Part shown: one piece after another, positions 17,284 to 28,459 of the stretch | How positions within the stretch are numbered: position 1 is the first letter of the stretch | Layout of the letters: each line of letters begins with the position of its first letter | Assembly: GCF_026929975.1 (NCBI RefSeq) | Contig: NZ_JANHOK010000005.1 | Location: 1-64,000 of the forward strand | Reading direction: 5' to 3' | DNA length: 64,000 bases | Source: Bartonella sp. F02 | GTDB taxonomy: Bacteria > Pseudomonadota > Alphaproteobacteria > Rhizobiales > Rhizobiaceae | Translations under genes and position numbers: made by a program | The notes under the pieces: generated by a model | Seen by the model: only the letters and a program-made list of their open reading frames with translations | Database searches by the model: none | What the model was told of the DNA's origin: nothing

Positions 17284-19266
17284 ATGAGAACAGAGCAAAA
17301 AGATGCCATTCTTGTTTTGGAAAATGTAACGCGTGAATTTTGCATAGGTGAAATACCAGTTGCGGCTTTAAAAAACATCAATCTAACCATTAAGCGTGGT
17401 GAAATGGTGGCTATTGTCGGACCATCAGGGTCAGGAAAATCCACATTGATGAATATTTTAGGGTGCTTGGATCGAGCAAGTTCTGGGCGTTATCTGATTT
17501 CAGGAAAAGAAACAGCTTCACTTTCAGCAAATGAATTATCTGCTTTGCGGCGTAATCATTTTGGATTTATCTTTCAACGGTATCATTTGTTGAGTGCACT
17601 GACAGCTCTTGGAAATGTTGAAATTCCAGCTATTTATGCAGGATGTGCATCGGCAACAAGAAAAAAACGTGCACAGAGTATTTTAACACGTTTAGGGATG
17701 CATGATCGGATCAATCATTATCCTAATCAACTATCTGGTGGTCAGCAACAGAGAGTATCAATTGCACGTGCTTTAATAAATAATGCTGATGTTATTCTTG
17801 CAGATGAACCAACCGGTGCGTTAGATCGACAAAGTGGTCAAGAAGTCTTGCGTATTTTGGAGGAATTGAATCAAGAAGGTCGGACAATTGTTATTGTAAC
17901 GCACGATATGCACGTGGCTGAAAGAGCTAATCGTATTATTGAAATTAGTGACGGAGAAATTGTCGCTGATCGTTTATCAAAGACCGAAAAAGTCAAAAAT
18001 TCTGATCCGATTTTATATCAGCAAGAAGATATGAAAAATGAAAAAGAGCTTGGATTTTTTCGTTCTTTGTTTGATCGTTTTCGTGAAGCATTTATCATGG
18101 CTTTATTGGCAATGGGTGCGCATAAAATGCGTGCTTTTTTAACAATGCTTGGAGTGATTATCGGAATTGGGTCGGTTATTGCGATGGTCGCTATAGGGAA
18201 TGGAACGCAAGAAAAAGTTTTAGAGAGTTTTCAGGGCTTGGGCTCTAATACATTAACCATTTTTCCTGGGAAAAACTTTTCTGATCCTAATTCAGAAAAA
18301 ATAACCAGTTTGGTTGAGGCAGATGCAGAGGCTTTATCAAAGTTCCCTTATGTTGCTGGTGTGACACCTCAGATGTCTGTAGGATCAACGATTACGAATG
18401 AGGCAGTTGAAGCGAATGCTGTGATCATGGGTGTGGGCGAGCAATTTTTTCAGACAGAAGGTCTTAAAGCGGTCGAAGGACGGTTATTTGATCAACAAAG
18501 TGTACATGATCGTGCTGTAGATTTAATTATCGAAAAAGAGGCAGTTTCTGTTCTTTTCCCGAAGAGTCATGAAAGTCCTATCGGGAAAGTTGTCCGAGTG
18601 GGGCAAGTGCTTGCGCGGATTATTGGGGTTGTTGCTCCTAAAGATCATGGAGGTTTATCAAATACACTTCAGGTTTATTTGCCTTATACAACAGTACAAA
18701 CGCGTTTTCTTGGAACAACAACTGTTCGAGCGATTACGCTTAAGATTGCAGATGGGGTTGATTCACAATTAGCCCAAGAGACTGTACGACGTTTTTTAAT
18801 TATGCGCCATGGTGAAGAGGACTTTTTCATTAGAAATTCAGAGTCATTTAGGAAGCGTGTCATGGAAAGTACGCATGTTTTAACGATTTTAGTGTCTTCA
18901 ATTGCAGCGATTTCATTGATCGTTGGTGGTATTGGGGTGATGAATATTATGTTGGTGACTGTTTCTGAACGGGTTAGTGAAATTGGAGTTCGCATGGCAA
19001 TAGGTGCGCGCAAGAGTGATATTTTGCAGCAATTTTTAATCGAATCTATTTTAATTTGTGTGATTGGTGGGGCGATTGGAGTGCTTCTTGCTTTTTTAAT
19101 TGGCGGGTTGTTTGCTCTTTTTGATGCACCTATTCGGTTGATTTATTCAGCAAATTTGATTTTCATGGCTTTTCTTTTTTCAACATATATAGGAGTGTTT
19201 TTTGGGTTTGCGCCAGCGCGGAAGGCTTCAAATCTGGATCCTATTGTTGCACTTGCACGAGATTAA
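17284..19266 (+). CDS. macB: MacB-like ABC transporter (ATPase fused to FtsX-type permease)
   Basis: 660 residues. The N-terminal ATPase has Walker A GPSGSGKSTLMNILG (about residue 46), signature LSGGQQQRVSIARAL (about 148) and Walker B VILADEPTG. A first membrane helix near residue 285 (LTMLGVIIGIGSVIAMVAI) is followed by a large periplasmic domain and three C-terminal helices, the MacB layout. It drives export through MacA and the channel protein. It is the last gene of the operon, followed by a 500-base gap. Confidence 0.93.
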   Translation: MRTEQKDAILVLENVTREFCIGEIPVAALKNINLTIKRGEMVAIVGPSGSGKSTLMNILGCLDRASSGRYLISGKETASLSANELSALRRNHFGFIFQRYHLLSALTALGNVEIPAIYAGCASATRKKRAQSILTRLGMHDRINHYPNQLSGGQQQRVSIARALINNADVILADEPTGALDRQSGQEVLRILEELNQEGRTIVIVTHDMHVAERANRIIEISDGEIVADRLSKTEKVKNSDPILYQQEDMKNEKELGFFRSLFDRFREAFIMALLAMGAHKMRAFLTMLGVIIGIGSVIAMVAIGNGTQEKVLESFQGLGSNTLTIFPGKNFSDPNSEKITSLVEADAEALSKFPYVAGVTPQMSVGSTITNEAVEANAVIMGVGEQFFQTEGLKAVEGRLFDQQSVHDRAVDLIIEKEAVSVLFPKSHESPIGKVVRVGQVLARIIGVVAPKDHGGLSNTLQVYLPYTTVQTRFLGTTTVRAITLKIADGVDSQLAQETVRRFLIMRHGEEDFFIRNSESFRKRVMESTHVLTILVSSIAAISLIVGGIGVMNIMLVTVSERVSEIGVRMAIGARKSDILQQFLIESILICVIGGAIGVLLAFLIGGLFALFDAPIRLIYSANLIFMAFLFSTYIGVFFGFAPARKASNLDPIVALARD

Positions 19267-19768
19267 TTATCTATTCAAGAATATGTGTGGCACTGATATG
19301 ATCGATTTTAGATGCGCTAGAGAGTTTTGATAAAAAACTCTCTGAGAGAGAGTGTAGAGTCACGAAGATAATATTTTGTTTACAGCACGAGAGAAGAAAA
19401 CAGCTTCAAACAATTGAAAATGTATATGTTGTGATCGATGTTTAACGTATCACTGTTTTCCGTTGATTGTTTTGTAAGCGGTGTTTTACATCTTTAAATA
19501 ATCTTTTTGTTAAAGGCATCATCAGAGACCCTTTTGTGAAGGTTTTTTGATGATTTTGTCAGAGAAGGTGTTGGGACAGAAAACGGATGCTATAAAGTGT
19601 TAATCGTCATTATTTAAAATTTTTCATAAATAAAAAAGAGTCATATCTTACTCGTTTTCAAGATGCATCCAATGTTTATTCTTCAGAAGATAAAATATAC
19701 ATGAGAAAAGCTGAAGTATTGGTTAAATTAAAAAATTGAAAACCGAAGAAAAGAAGATATAAAAAAGA
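19267..19768. other. Spacer after macB
   Basis: 502 bases between convergent genes with no credible ORF. It holds two structured spots: GAGAGTTTT-GATAA-AAAACTCTC at 19320-19342 (a 9-bp hairpin without a T tract) and a nested inverted repeat at 19518-19555 (ATCATCA...TGATGAT enclosing CCTT-TTGTG-AAGG followed by six Ts), which could be the macB terminator. Confidence 0.45.
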
Positions 19769-20443
19769 TCAGAATGCAATCCTGATATGAACGCCTATCA
19801 TTTTTAGATATTCGAATGCAAGAAGACGGAGATAGTTGATTTGTTGTATTGTATTTCCTGTGTTCCTTTTTTTAACAGGATAGGCAATAAAATTGATATC
19901 AGGCATTAAATGTTTCAATTCAAGTAAAGAACGCCACATGTGATAATCATGAGTGACGATATAGAGTGTTTTATAGTGATGCTTTTTGATCCAAGCAGCG
20001 CTTTCTAAAGCATTTCCTTTTGTATTTGTTGCTTCTCTTCCAATATCAACGCAACAGGCAAAGAGTTGCGGATTAATAGATGAAGTGCGCATGAAACTTT
20101 TGGGATTCGTTGTTCTATTCACACCGCTAATTAATAAGCGTGAACCAAGTTCTTGTTGAAGGAGGTTGAGTCCTGTTTTTATTCGGTTACTTCCTCCCGT
20201 AAAAACGATAATTGCATCGGCTTTGGGCAATGAATTTGGTGGTTGCAATTGGACAATTTTCTCAGAAAAAACAATAAAACCCATACAGAAAAAGAGAACC
20301 GTCAAAAAAAGAGAAAGTGTTGTTGGTGGTAAATAGCGAAAAAAACGATTCCATCGATGAGCAGTGTGTTTCGCTTGTTGTGGGGGAACACGCTTCGAAT
20401 GATCACGGATGGATGATTCAGAATGAGAGGAATCATAGGTCAT
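19769..20443 (-). CDS. YdcF/SanA-like DUF218 protein
   Basis: 224 residues with one hydrophobic segment (LFLTVLFFCMGFIVFSEKI, about residues 45-65) and a DUF218 domain behind it: ADAIIVFTGGSNRIKTGLNL, LLISGVN, NTKGNALESAAWIKK and LYIVTHDYHMWRS. The domain probably faces the periplasm and is linked to envelope processes, but its reaction is not established. It follows ftsX closely, as in other Rhizobiales where a YdcF gene ends the ftsEX unit. ATG 20443 overlaps nothing; a TTG inside ftsX is a less likely start. Confidence 0.78.
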   Translation of the reverse strand: MTYDSSHSESSIRDHSKRVPPQQAKHTAHRWNRFFRYLPPTTLSLFLTVLFFCMGFIVFSEKIVQLQPPNSLPKADAIIVFTGGSNRIKTGLNLLQQELGSRLLISGVNRTTNPKSFMRTSSINPQLFACCVDIGREATNTKGNALESAAWIKKHHYKTLYIVTHDYHMWRSLLELKHLMPDINFIAYPVKKRNTGNTIQQINYLRLLAFEYLKMIGVHIRIAF

Positions 20444-20447
20444 GAAA

Positions 20448-21422
20448 TTAAAATAAACCGTTTTCGTGTTGATCAATTTTTTTGAGTTGTGCCAAGATGG
20501 TAACGCGGCTGGTTAATGCTGTGAGAAGAGAGACAACCAAAACAAGAGAAACGATTTTTCCATAAGTGGTGTAACTAATAAAAAAATGTCCAAATAATGC
20601 AGTGACTTGACTGGTTTCAACTTGACCGAAATTATAATTTGTCCAAAACGCAAAAATGCTAAAAAGAAGAGCACTTGTTACGCCACCATAAATTGCTCCG
20701 CGGAGTGCTGTTTTAAAAAAATGCCAATCAAATTGTTGAGCAATGAAATGTTCTTCAGTGCCGAGGAAATAAAGTACATTAATAATATGTGCATTTTCTG
20801 CGAGAGCATTGCGTGTAGCAAAAATAATCGTGAGAATAAGAGCTCCTAAAACGAGTGTTAAAATTGAAAAACCAATGAGAATGGTTGTGTGAGCCATTGT
20901 TACAAAACGGTTGATCCAAAAACGATGATCATCAAATTGGGCTCCGGGAATTTGTTTTTTTATAGCTTCACTGATGGTGTTAAAATTGATCTTTTTATCT
21001 TCTTTTAATGTCACGATGATAAGTCGGGGCAAGGGCAATGAATGAAATGTTAAGCCTTTTCCAAGCCACGGTTCAAGCAATTTTTCGGTGGCCTTTTGAT
21101 CAACGATTTTCGCATCTTGCACGCCGTTAAATGTTTTAACAAGTTTAACAGCATCACGGAGTGCTTTTTCTATATCAATGTTTTCAATAGGGAGGATTTG
21201 AATGGTTGCTTCTCGACTAATTTGATGGCTCCAATTATGAGAAGTGCGGTGTACTAAATCAACACTGATGAGCGTTAAACTAGAAAGAAATGTCATAATC
21301 GCAATTGCTGCAACCAATGCTTGTCCTGATATGTTATCTTTAGGAATAATAGCTGTTTTTGTCGCGTTATCGCGTGTAAAAAGTGATTTTTGAATCTGAA
21401 AAATGGAGAAAGATTTATTCAT
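20448..21422 (-). CDS. ftsX: FtsX cell division permease
   Basis: 324 residues with four membrane segments (about residues 33-53, 175-200, 230-255 and 285-305) and a periplasmic domain between the first two (IEKALRDAVKLVKTFNGVQD). This matches FtsX, which with FtsE controls peptidoglycan hydrolases at the division site. The start overlaps the end of ftsE by 8 bases, indicating coupled translation. N-terminal cytoplasmic residues are moderately polar, as usual. Confidence 0.88.
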   Translation of the reverse strand: MNKSFSIFQIQKSLFTRDNATKTAIIPKDNISGQALVAAIAIMTFLSSLTLISVDLVHRTSHNWSHQISREATIQILPIENIDIEKALRDAVKLVKTFNGVQDAKIVDQKATEKLLEPWLGKGLTFHSLPLPRLIIVTLKEDKKINFNTISEAIKKQIPGAQFDDHRFWINRFVTMAHTTILIGFSILTLVLGALILTIIFATRNALAENAHIINVLYFLGTEEHFIAQQFDWHFFKTALRGAIYGGVTSALLFSIFAFWTNYNFGQVETSQVTALFGHFFISYTTYGKIVSLVLVVSLLTALTSRVTILAQLKKIDQHENGLF

Positions 21423-22074
21423 AGATTGTCATCCGTCCATTTTGGAGGATCATGCGCCGAGCCGCAACTTGTTCCATGAGGGTAATATCATGAGTGGCAA
21501 TAACTACAGCTGTTCCAAAACGATTTAATTCAATAAATAAGCGTAAGAGACGTTTGGCCAAAATGGGATCAACGTTTCCTGTAGGTTCATCGGCTAATAA
21601 GATTTCTGGTTGATCGATGAGGGCGCGCGCAATCGCTACCCTTTGTTTTTCTCCTCCAGAAAGAACGGGTGGCAAAACATGAATATGATTTCCAAGTCCA
21701 ACCCACCGTAAAAGATCTTCAACTTCACTACGATAAGATGATTCTTCTTGTCCTTTAATGCGGAGAGGCAATGAAACATTTTCATACGTTGTCATGTGAT
21801 CAAGCAAGCGAAAGTCTTGAAAGACAACGCCAATACGCTGTCTTAAAGCCGGAAGCTCTTGTCGTTTGAGAAGTGCTGTATCGGTTCCAAATAAATCAAT
21901 ATGACCCCGTGTTGGCTTGGTGGCTAAAAACATAAGACGCATCAGTGAGGTTTTTCCTGCTCCTGATGCTCCTGTTAAAAATTGGAAAGACCCGCGAGGA
22001 ATGTGAAAGCTAATATCACGCAGGATTTCAGGTCCCATTCCATAACGTAGCCCGACATTTTCAAAGTGAATCAC
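21415..22074 (-). CDS. ftsE: FtsE cell division ATP-binding protein
   Basis: 219 residues. Walker A is TGASGAGKTSLMRLMF (about residue 35), signature LSGGEKQRVAIARAL (about 138), Walker B ILLADEPTGNVDP and a switch histidine in ATHDITLM. The opening MIHFENVGLRYG is the standard FtsE start. It forms the FtsEX complex with the next gene. It begins a three-gene minus-strand unit ftsE-ftsX-DUF218. Confidence 0.92.
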   Translation of the reverse strand: MIHFENVGLRYGMGPEILRDISFHIPRGSFQFLTGASGAGKTSLMRLMFLATKPTRGHIDLFGTDTALLKRQELPALRQRIGVVFQDFRLLDHMTTYENVSLPLRIKGQEESSYRSEVEDLLRWVGLGNHIHVLPPVLSGGEKQRVAIARALIDQPEILLADEPTGNVDPILAKRLLRLFIELNRFGTAVVIATHDITLMEQVAARRMILQNGRMTIYE

Positions 22075-22215
22075 TTTTCGTTACCATTTCCGCTTTTATT
22101 TTGAATCATGATAAATTACCCCTCCTTTATATTTCTGTCTCAGTTTTGATGTTCAGTAATTTTAGCGGTTTTCTCTTTCATTTTTTCTTTCCCCCTTTTT
22201 CTTTAATTGATTATT

Positions 22216-24174
22216 TTAAGTTTTTAATTCTGTATTTTGACGGTTTGCGATAAGATCGTCAATGACCTGTGGTTCTGCAAGAGTGGATACATCTCCCAGA
22301 TTATCACAATTATTTTCAGCGATCTTGCGTAAAATACGTCTCATAATTTTTCCTGATCGTGTTTTAGGAAGATCTGCGGTAAATTGAATTGTATCCAATG
22401 TGGCAATAGGTCCAATTTCCTTTCTGACATATTGAATGAGATCTTGTTTAAGCTCTTCACAAGGTTCCGTTCCATCGATTAAAGTAACAAAACTATAAAT
22501 TCCTTGTCCTTTAATGGGATGCGGATACCCCACAACAGCCGCTTCTGAAACAGCGGGGTGAGCAACGAGCGCTGATTCAAGTTCTGCGGTTCCCAATCTG
22601 TGTCCAGAAACATTGAGTGTATCATCGACCCGTCCTGTAATCCAATAATAACCATCCTTATCCCGTTTACAACCATCGCCTGAAAAATACTTGCCTTTAT
22701 ACGAAGAAAAATATGTTTGAATAAAATGCTCGTGATTTTTATAGAGAGTTCGCATTTGTCCAGGCCATGAATCGATGAAACAGAGATTGCCTTCTGCTTC
22801 ACCTTCTAAAACATTTCCTTGAGCATCAACAATTTCAGGCTTAATTCCGAAGAAGGGACGTGTAGCAGATCCAGCTTTGAGTTCTGTTGCACCGGGGAGA
22901 GGAGTGATCATATGTCCCCCTGTTTCGGTTTGCCACCATGTGTCGACAATGGGGCAGCGACTGTCTCCAACTGTTTGATAGAACCATTTCCAAGCTTCTG
23001 GATTAATCGGTTCACCCACGGTTCCTAAAAGACGCAAAGATGTTCTCTTTGAGCGTTTGACAAATGAATCACCTGCACCCATTAAAGTGCGAATAGCCGT
23101 TGGAGCGGTATAGAGCGTATTGACTTTGTGTTTATCAACAATATCCCAAAGTCTACCTTGGTCGGGAAACGTTGGGGAACCCTCAAACATTAAAGTGGTT
23201 GCACCATTGCATAAAGGTCCATAAAGCAGATAAGAGTGGCCAGTGATCCAGCCTATATCAGCAGTACACCAATAAATTTCGTGCGGATGATAGTCGAAAA
23301 CATATTGATGAGTCATGGATGTGTAGACAAGATAACCCGCTGTGGTATGAAGAACGCCTTTTGGTTTCCCTGTTGAGCCTGAAGTATAGAGAATGAAAAG
23401 AGGATCTTCAGCATTCATGTCTTCTGGTGGGCAAGAAGCTTCAGCATGACGTAATTCTTCATGGTACCAAAAATCACGTCCTTTGATCCAATCAATTTTT
23501 TGATTTGTGCGCTGGACGACTAAGACGCGTTTTATATGAACATTGTGGCTTGCTGCAATCTCAATGGCACGATCAACATTGTGTTTTAAATTGATGGTTT
23601 TTCCTCCACGCAGACCATGGTCAGCTGTAATGATAAATGTAGATTCACAATCGACAATGCGTCCTGCTATGGCTTCAGGAGAAAATCCTGCAAAAATAAC
23701 TGAGTGAATGGCACCAATACGAGCGCATGCAAGCATGGCATAAGCTGCTTCAGGAATCATCGGTAAATAAAGAGTGACTCTGTCACCTTTTTTAATTCCA
23801 TGGTTCTTTAAGATGTTTGCAAAGCGACAAACATGTTCATAAAGTTCATGATACGTTATTTTCTTATCATGATAAGGATTATCGCCTTCCCAAATCAGTG
23901 CGATTTTGTCACCATTATTTTTTAAATGTCGATCAATGCAATTATAGGCAACATTTGTTTGTCCATCTTCGTACCATTTAATGGATATATCATTTTCAAA
24001 TGAAGTATTTTTTGTTTTTGTATAAGGTTTAAACCATTCAATTCGTTGACCATGTTTGGCCCAAAAGGTTTCCGGATCATTAATACTCTCTTGATACCAT
24101 TTTTGATAAGTTTCGGGATCAATCAAGGCGTTTTTTTTAATATCATCCGAGATTGGATAGATTTCTTTAGACAT
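22216..24174 (-). CDS. acs: Acetyl-CoA synthetase
   Basis: 652 residues, full length. Motifs: ATP-binding [11 protein letters not shown] (about residue 265), [12 protein letters not shown] (about 415), [14 protein letters not shown] and the C-terminal [14 protein letters not shown], whose lysine is the known acetylation-control site in the family. It turns acetate, ATP and CoA into acetyl-CoA. It stands alone; no regulator is next to it. The start [11 protein letters not shown] at 24174 has GAGG about 5 bases upstream on the coding strand. Confidence 0.95.
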   Translation of the reverse strand: MSKEIYPISDDIKKNALIDPETYQKWYQESINDPETFWAKHGQRIEWFKPYTKTKNTSFENDISIKWYEDGQTNVAYNCIDRHLKNNGDKIALIWEGDNPYHDKKITYHELYEHVCRFANILKNHGIKKGDRVTLYLPMIPEAAYAMLACARIGAIHSVIFAGFSPEAIAGRIVDCESTFIITADHGLRGGKTINLKHNVDRAIEIAASHNVHIKRVLVVQRTNQKIDWIKGRDFWYHEELRHAEASCPPEDMNAEDPLFILYTSGSTGKPKGVLHTTAGYLVYTSMTHQYVFDYHPHEIYWCTADIGWITGHSYLLYGPLCNGATTLMFEGSPTFPDQGRLWDIVDKHKVNTLYTAPTAIRTLMGAGDSFVKRSKRTSLRLLGTVGEPINPEAWKWFYQTVGDSRCPIVDTWWQTETGGHMITPLPGATELKAGSATRPFFGIKPEIVDAQGNVLEGEAEGNLCFIDSWPGQMRTLYKNHEHFIQTYFSSYKGKYFSGDGCKRDKDGYYWITGRVDDTLNVSGHRLGTAELESALVAHPAVSEAAVVGYPHPIKGQGIYSFVTLIDGTEPCEELKQDLIQYVRKEIGPIATLDTIQFTADLPKTRSGKIMRRILRKIAENNCDNLGDVSTLAEPQVIDDLIANRQNTELKT

Positions 24175-24421
24175 AATTTACCTCCCATTGAACATATTGT
24201 TCCCATTTTATGTTGAAAAAATAACCCATTCCGTTTTTCATTGTTCTGTTTTTTGGTTTATTTTCCCATAAGTTTTTTCTTATGTTGTGAAAACTTATTG
24301 TTAGATTAAGTCATAAAGGTTTGAGTAGTCAATTTTACAGTTTTCTTCTTCACGTCTTACTGACGACGTTTTTTATGGGATTATTTATGGGGAAAGATGT
24401 TTCGAATGAATCAGAAAATGC

Positions 24422-25108
24422 TTAGCTGAGGCGCTGTCCGAACAAAGCGGAGCCAATGCGAAGGATATTGGAGCCAAATTGAAGAGCGATTTTAAAATCA
24501 TTTGACATCCCCATTGACAGTTTTGAAAGACCGGATTCTGCTGCAAGTTTTGCTAAAAGAGCAAAATATGGGCCAGGGTTTTCTTGCGCTGGAGGGATGG
24601 CCATAAGACCGATAATATCAAGTTTATAGTGATTTTTACATTGAGCGACGAAAGAAGCGACTTCTTGAGGTGCAATGCCGCTTTTTTGAGGCTCTAATCC
24701 AATATTGACCTGAACATAACAAGGGAGATATTTATTTTGTTTCTTCATTTCTTCAGCTAAACTTTTCGCTATTTTTTCTCGATCGACAGTTTGAATGACA
24801 TCAAAAATTTTAACCGCTTCGGCTGTTTTATTGGATTGTAAAGAACCAATGAGATGAAGTTCAATGTTTTTAAATTGTTGGCGCAAAAGAGGCCATTTTT
24901 CAGCTGCTTCTTGCACGCGGTTTTCAGCAAAGAGCAATTGGCCCGCTTGCAGCAGAGGGATAATACAGTCTGCAGAAACAGTTTTTGAAACCGCCATGAG
25001 TTGAACACTCTCTAAAGAGCGCTGATACTCTTCACATGTTTCAGCAATTTCTTGTTTAAGATTTTTCCAAGTGTCAACAAGAGTGGTTTCATTTTCGCTC
25101 ATGATCAT
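24422..25108 (-). CDS. YggS/PLPBP-family pyridoxal phosphate homeostasis protein
   Basis: 228 residues with the fold-type III PLP signature: LMAVSKTVSAD (lysine near residue 42 for PLP), FAENRVQEAAEKW, LIGSLQSNKT, and at the C-terminus LSMGMSNDFKIALQFGS and ILRIGSALFG. The family controls free PLP levels and affects amino acid pools; it has no known catalytic reaction. ATG 25108 or 25102 may be used; neither has a strong ribosome binding site. It is divergent from leuS with a 148-base gap. Confidence 0.9.
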   Translation of the reverse strand: MIMSENETTLVDTWKNLKQEIAETCEEYQRSLESVQLMAVSKTVSADCIIPLLQAGQLLFAENRVQEAAEKWPLLRQQFKNIELHLIGSLQSNKTAEAVKIFDVIQTVDREKIAKSLAEEMKKQNKYLPCYVQVNIGLEPQKSGIAPQEVASFVAQCKNHYKLDIIGLMAIPPAQENPGPYFALLAKLAAESGLSKLSMGMSNDFKIALQFGSNILRIGSALFGQRLS

Positions 25109-25256
25109 ATCTGCTTTCTGTTTTGGGTTTTATCGTATGTGTTATTGTTTATAAAAGATTCCAAAATATTTGTCGAAACGCTTGACGAAGGTTCGAATCC
25201 ATGGTGAAGCATTTGAAGGCTTTTTTGTTTAATTTTGTTAATAGAGTATCATAAGA

Positions 25257-27878
25257 ATGACGATCGAACGCTATAATCCACGTGCACAGGAACAAAAATG
25301 GCAAACAATTTGGGATGAAAGAAAACTTTTTCAAACCACTGAAGACAAAGAACGCAAAAAATATTATGTTTTAGAGATGTTCCCTTATCCTTCGGGACGT
25401 ATTCATATGGGGCATGTGCGTAATTATGCGATGGGAGATGTTGTTGCGCGTTATAAGCGTGCCAAGGGATTTAATGTTTTACATCCAATGGGATGGGATG
25501 CCTTCGGTATGCCGGCTGAAAATGCTGCTATGCAAAATAAAGTGCATCCGAAAACGTGGACCTATCAAAATATTGCTGTTATGCGGAATCAATTGAAACA
25601 ATTGGGGCTTTCGTTAGATTGGTCACGTGAATTTGCAACATGTGATGTGGATTATTATCACCGTCAACAAATGCTATTTCTCGATTTTTACCAAAAAGGG
25701 CTCATTACACGCAAAGTGGCAAAGGTCAATTGGGATCCCGTTGATCATACAGTTTTAGCCAATGAACAAGTTGTTGATGGTCGTGGATGGCGTTCTGGTG
25801 CGTTGGTTGAACAGCGCGAATTAACACAGTGGTTTTTCAAAATCAGTGATTTTAGTGAAGATCTATTAGCAGGGCTTGAAAAACTGGAGAAATGGCCAGA
25901 AAAAGTTCGTGTTATGCAAAAAAACTGGATTGGAAAATCACAAGGTCTTCTTATTCGTTGGGCGTTAAGTTATGCAGATGCTGGTAATGCTGTTGATGAA
26001 TTTGATGAAGTTGTTTGTTATTCAACCCGTCCTGATACCTTATTTGGAGCCTCTTTTTTAGCGCTTTCAGTGGATCATCCGATTGCACAAAAATTAGCAC
26101 AAAAAGACAAGGCGCTTTCTGCTTTTATTGAAGAGTGTCGGCGTGGTGGAACAACTACTGCTGCGCTTGAGACAGCTGAAAAAAAAGGATTTCGTACACC
26201 TCTTTTTGCGATTCATCCGTTTGATTCGACATGGCGTCTTCCTGTTTATATTGCCAATTTTGTCTTAATGGATTACGGAACAGGAGCTATTTTTGGTTGT
26301 CCGGCGCATGATCAGCGGGATTTAGATTTTGCACGCAAATATGATCTTCCTGTTCAGCCCGTGGTTTTGCCAAAAGATGTTGATCCTCAGAGTTTTGTCA
26401 TTTCTAATACAGCTTATACTGGGGATGGAAAGATAATAAACTCAGAATTTTTAAATGGTCTTACGCCACAAGAAGCTTTTGAAGAAGCCGCTAAACGGCT
26501 AGAAGAACAGTGCTTGAATCATCAACCTCAAGGGAAAAGAACTGTGCAGTTTCGATTGCGCGATTGGGGAATCTCGCGTCAACGTTACTGGGGATGCCCC
26601 ATTCCGATGATACATTGTGCAGAGTGTGGGGTTGTTCCTGTTCCGCGGACTGATTTGCCCGTTGTTTTGCCCGATGATGTTACTTTTGATCGACCTGGAA
26701 ATCCGCTTGCGCATCATGAAACATGGCAGAAGGTTGTTTGTCCTTCTTGTGGTCAGTCGGCAAAACGTGAAACCGATACAATGGATACATTTGTTGATTC
26801 TTCTTGGTATTACGCTCGTTTTACAGCACCTTGGGCGCAAGAACCAATTGATCCAGAAGCAACGGGTCAATGGTTGCCTGTTCAACAATATATTGGAGGA
26901 ATTGAACACGCAATTTTACATCTTTTATATGCGCGTTTTTTTATGCGTGCGATGAAGTTGACGGGGTATGTCACTGAAGATGAGCCTTTTGAAGGGCTTT
27001 TTACGCAAGGCATGGTTGTTCATGAAACCTATCGAGATGATCAAGGATGGGTTTCACCGACAGAAATTTCGATTGTTGAACAAGATGGAAAACGTCAAGC
27101 TTATAAACTTTCTGATCACAGCGAAGTCAGTATTGGTTCGATTGAAAAAATGTCAAAGTCAAAAAGGAATGTGATTGATCCTGATGATATTGTAGCTTCT
27201 TATGGAGCAGATACGGTGCGTTGGTTTGTGCTATCTGATTCTCCTCCAGAACGTGATGTCATTTGGACAGAAGCGGGGATTGAAGGCGCCCATCGCTTTG
27301 TTCAGCGTGTGTGGCGTGTGGTTGCTTCAAGTGCTCCAATTTTAAGAGAAGTTGTTCCCCATGTTGGGCGTCAAGGTGCTGCTTTAGAACTGTCAAAAAC
27401 AGTTCATCGCACATTATGTGCTGTGGAAGATGATCTTGAAAAGCTTGCATTTAATCGAGCTGTTGCTCGTCTTTATGAATTATTAAATACGCTAGCACCA
27501 TTAGTGAATACCGCAGAAAATGCTGAAGATGATATGAAATCAGCGTTGCGTCAGGCAATGGATTTTTTCTGTGCAATGATAGCGCCAATGATGCCTCATT
27601 TAGCAGAAGAATGTTCTGCTGCATTAGGAGGAGAAACGCTGATTTCTGAGCGTTCTTGGCCCGTTTATGATCCAGCTTTAATTGTGGAAGAGTGTATCAC
27701 TTTGCCGGTACAGATTAATGGAAAAAAGCGAGGAGAAATAACAATTTCTACAGAAGCTGATAAAGTGACGATTGAAAAAGCTGTTTTGGCTCTTGGTTTT
27801 GTGCAAGCACAATTAGCCAACAAATCAGCAAAGAAAATTATTATTGTCCCGCAAAGGATCATTAATGTTGTTGTTTAG
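25257..27878 (+). CDS. leuS: Leucyl-tRNA synthetase
   Basis: 873 residues, class I synthetase. The HIGH-type motif is [15 protein letters not shown] (about residue 43), an editing domain follows (about 225-420, with [11 protein letters not shown]), and the KMSKS loop is [12 protein letters not shown] (about residue 631). The C-terminal part carries the anticodon-binding domain. It charges tRNA-Leu. The lptE start lies inside its last 5 codons, so the two genes are translationally linked, as in other alphaproteobacteria. Confidence 0.97.
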   Translation: MTIERYNPRAQEQKWQTIWDERKLFQTTEDKERKKYYVLEMFPYPSGRIHMGHVRNYAMGDVVARYKRAKGFNVLHPMGWDAFGMPAENAAMQNKVHPKTWTYQNIAVMRNQLKQLGLSLDWSREFATCDVDYYHRQQMLFLDFYQKGLITRKVAKVNWDPVDHTVLANEQVVDGRGWRSGALVEQRELTQWFFKISDFSEDLLAGLEKLEKWPEKVRVMQKNWIGKSQGLLIRWALSYADAGNAVDEFDEVVCYSTRPDTLFGASFLALSVDHPIAQKLAQKDKALSAFIEECRRGGTTTAALETAEKKGFRTPLFAIHPFDSTWRLPVYIANFVLMDYGTGAIFGCPAHDQRDLDFARKYDLPVQPVVLPKDVDPQSFVISNTAYTGDGKIINSEFLNGLTPQEAFEEAAKRLEEQCLNHQPQGKRTVQFRLRDWGISRQRYWGCPIPMIHCAECGVVPVPRTDLPVVLPDDVTFDRPGNPLAHHETWQKVVCPSCGQSAKRETDTMDTFVDSSWYYARFTAPWAQEPIDPEATGQWLPVQQYIGGIEHAILHLLYARFFMRAMKLTGYVTEDEPFEGLFTQGMVVHETYRDDQGWVSPTEISIVEQDGKRQAYKLSDHSEVSIGSIEKMSKSKRNVIDPDDIVASYGADTVRWFVLSDSPPERDVIWTEAGIEGAHRFVQRVWRVVASSAPILREVVPHVGRQGAALELSKTVHRTLCAVEDDLEKLAFNRAVARLYELLNTLAPLVNTAENAEDDMKSALRQAMDFFCAMIAPMMPHLAEECSAALGGETLISERSWPVYDPALIVEECITLPVQINGKKRGEITISTEADKVTIEKAVLALGFVQAQLANKSAKKIIIVPQRIINVVV

Positions 27879-28452
27879 TCGTTTTTTGTTTCTTGTTTGC
27901 GTGTCGGTGCTCGTTGGTGGGTGTACAATTGAACCTCTCTATCGACAAGTCTCACAAGTTCCAACAGAAATGGTCTCTGTTTCTCGTGGAAAGCTTGCAG
28001 AAAAGGATTCTGCGAGCCTTTCTCAAAAATTAGCAAGTATTGTCGTGGAAGAACCGACAGATCATTTCGGACAAATGGTTCGCAATCGCTTACTCTTTCT
28101 TATGTATGGGAATGGAAGTGAGCCTTCTGTTCCTTTGTATCAGTTATCGCTCCAAACATCAGTTTTGACACAGACTTCTGTACAGGTAGAAGAAAGTCGA
28201 TATATGGATAAAGATACAAAAAGAGAAAGACGTCCTTCCATGGGGACAGTGATCAGCCAAGCTTCTTATATTCTTAAAGATATGAAGAATATTTTTGTTG
28301 CACGAGGGAAAGGTGTGATGAGCGCATCTTTTGATCGTCCTCTCCAAGAATATGCAACGCTGCAGGCCGAAAAAGATGCAAAAAAACGAGCCGCAGAAGA
28401 ATTAGCTGAACAGATTTTTATGTTGCTTGCAAAAGATCTTGCAAAATCTTAA
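27865..28452 (+). CDS. lptE: LptE-like LPS assembly lipoprotein
   Basis: 195 residues. A lipoprotein signal (VSVLVGGC, Cys about residue 20) is followed by TIEPLYRQ, the usual opening of alphaproteobacterial LptE. The middle has [17 protein letters not shown] and the C-terminus is a lysine-rich helix ending [11 protein letters not shown]. LptE plugs the LptD barrel that inserts lipopolysaccharide in the outer membrane. ATG 27865 has AAGGA 6 bases upstream and lies within leuS by 14 bases. In many Rhizobiales holA (DNA polymerase III delta) follows, but here the next gene is convergent. Confidence 0.82.
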   Translation: MLLFSRFLFLVCVSVLVGGCTIEPLYRQVSQVPTEMVSVSRGKLAEKDSASLSQKLASIVVEEPTDHFGQMVRNRLLFLMYGNGSEPSVPLYQLSLQTSVLTQTSVQVEESRYMDKDTKRERRPSMGTVISQASYILKDMKNIFVARGKGVMSASFDRPLQEYATLQAEKDAKKRAAEELAEQIFMLLAKDLAKS

Positions 28453-28459
28453 TCTGTTT

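Noticed and set aside
25185-25205. Sequence GGTTCGAATCC that looks like a tRNA T-arm
   Set aside because: The flanking bases do not form a 5-bp T-stem and no acceptor, D or anticodon arm can be drawn around it.
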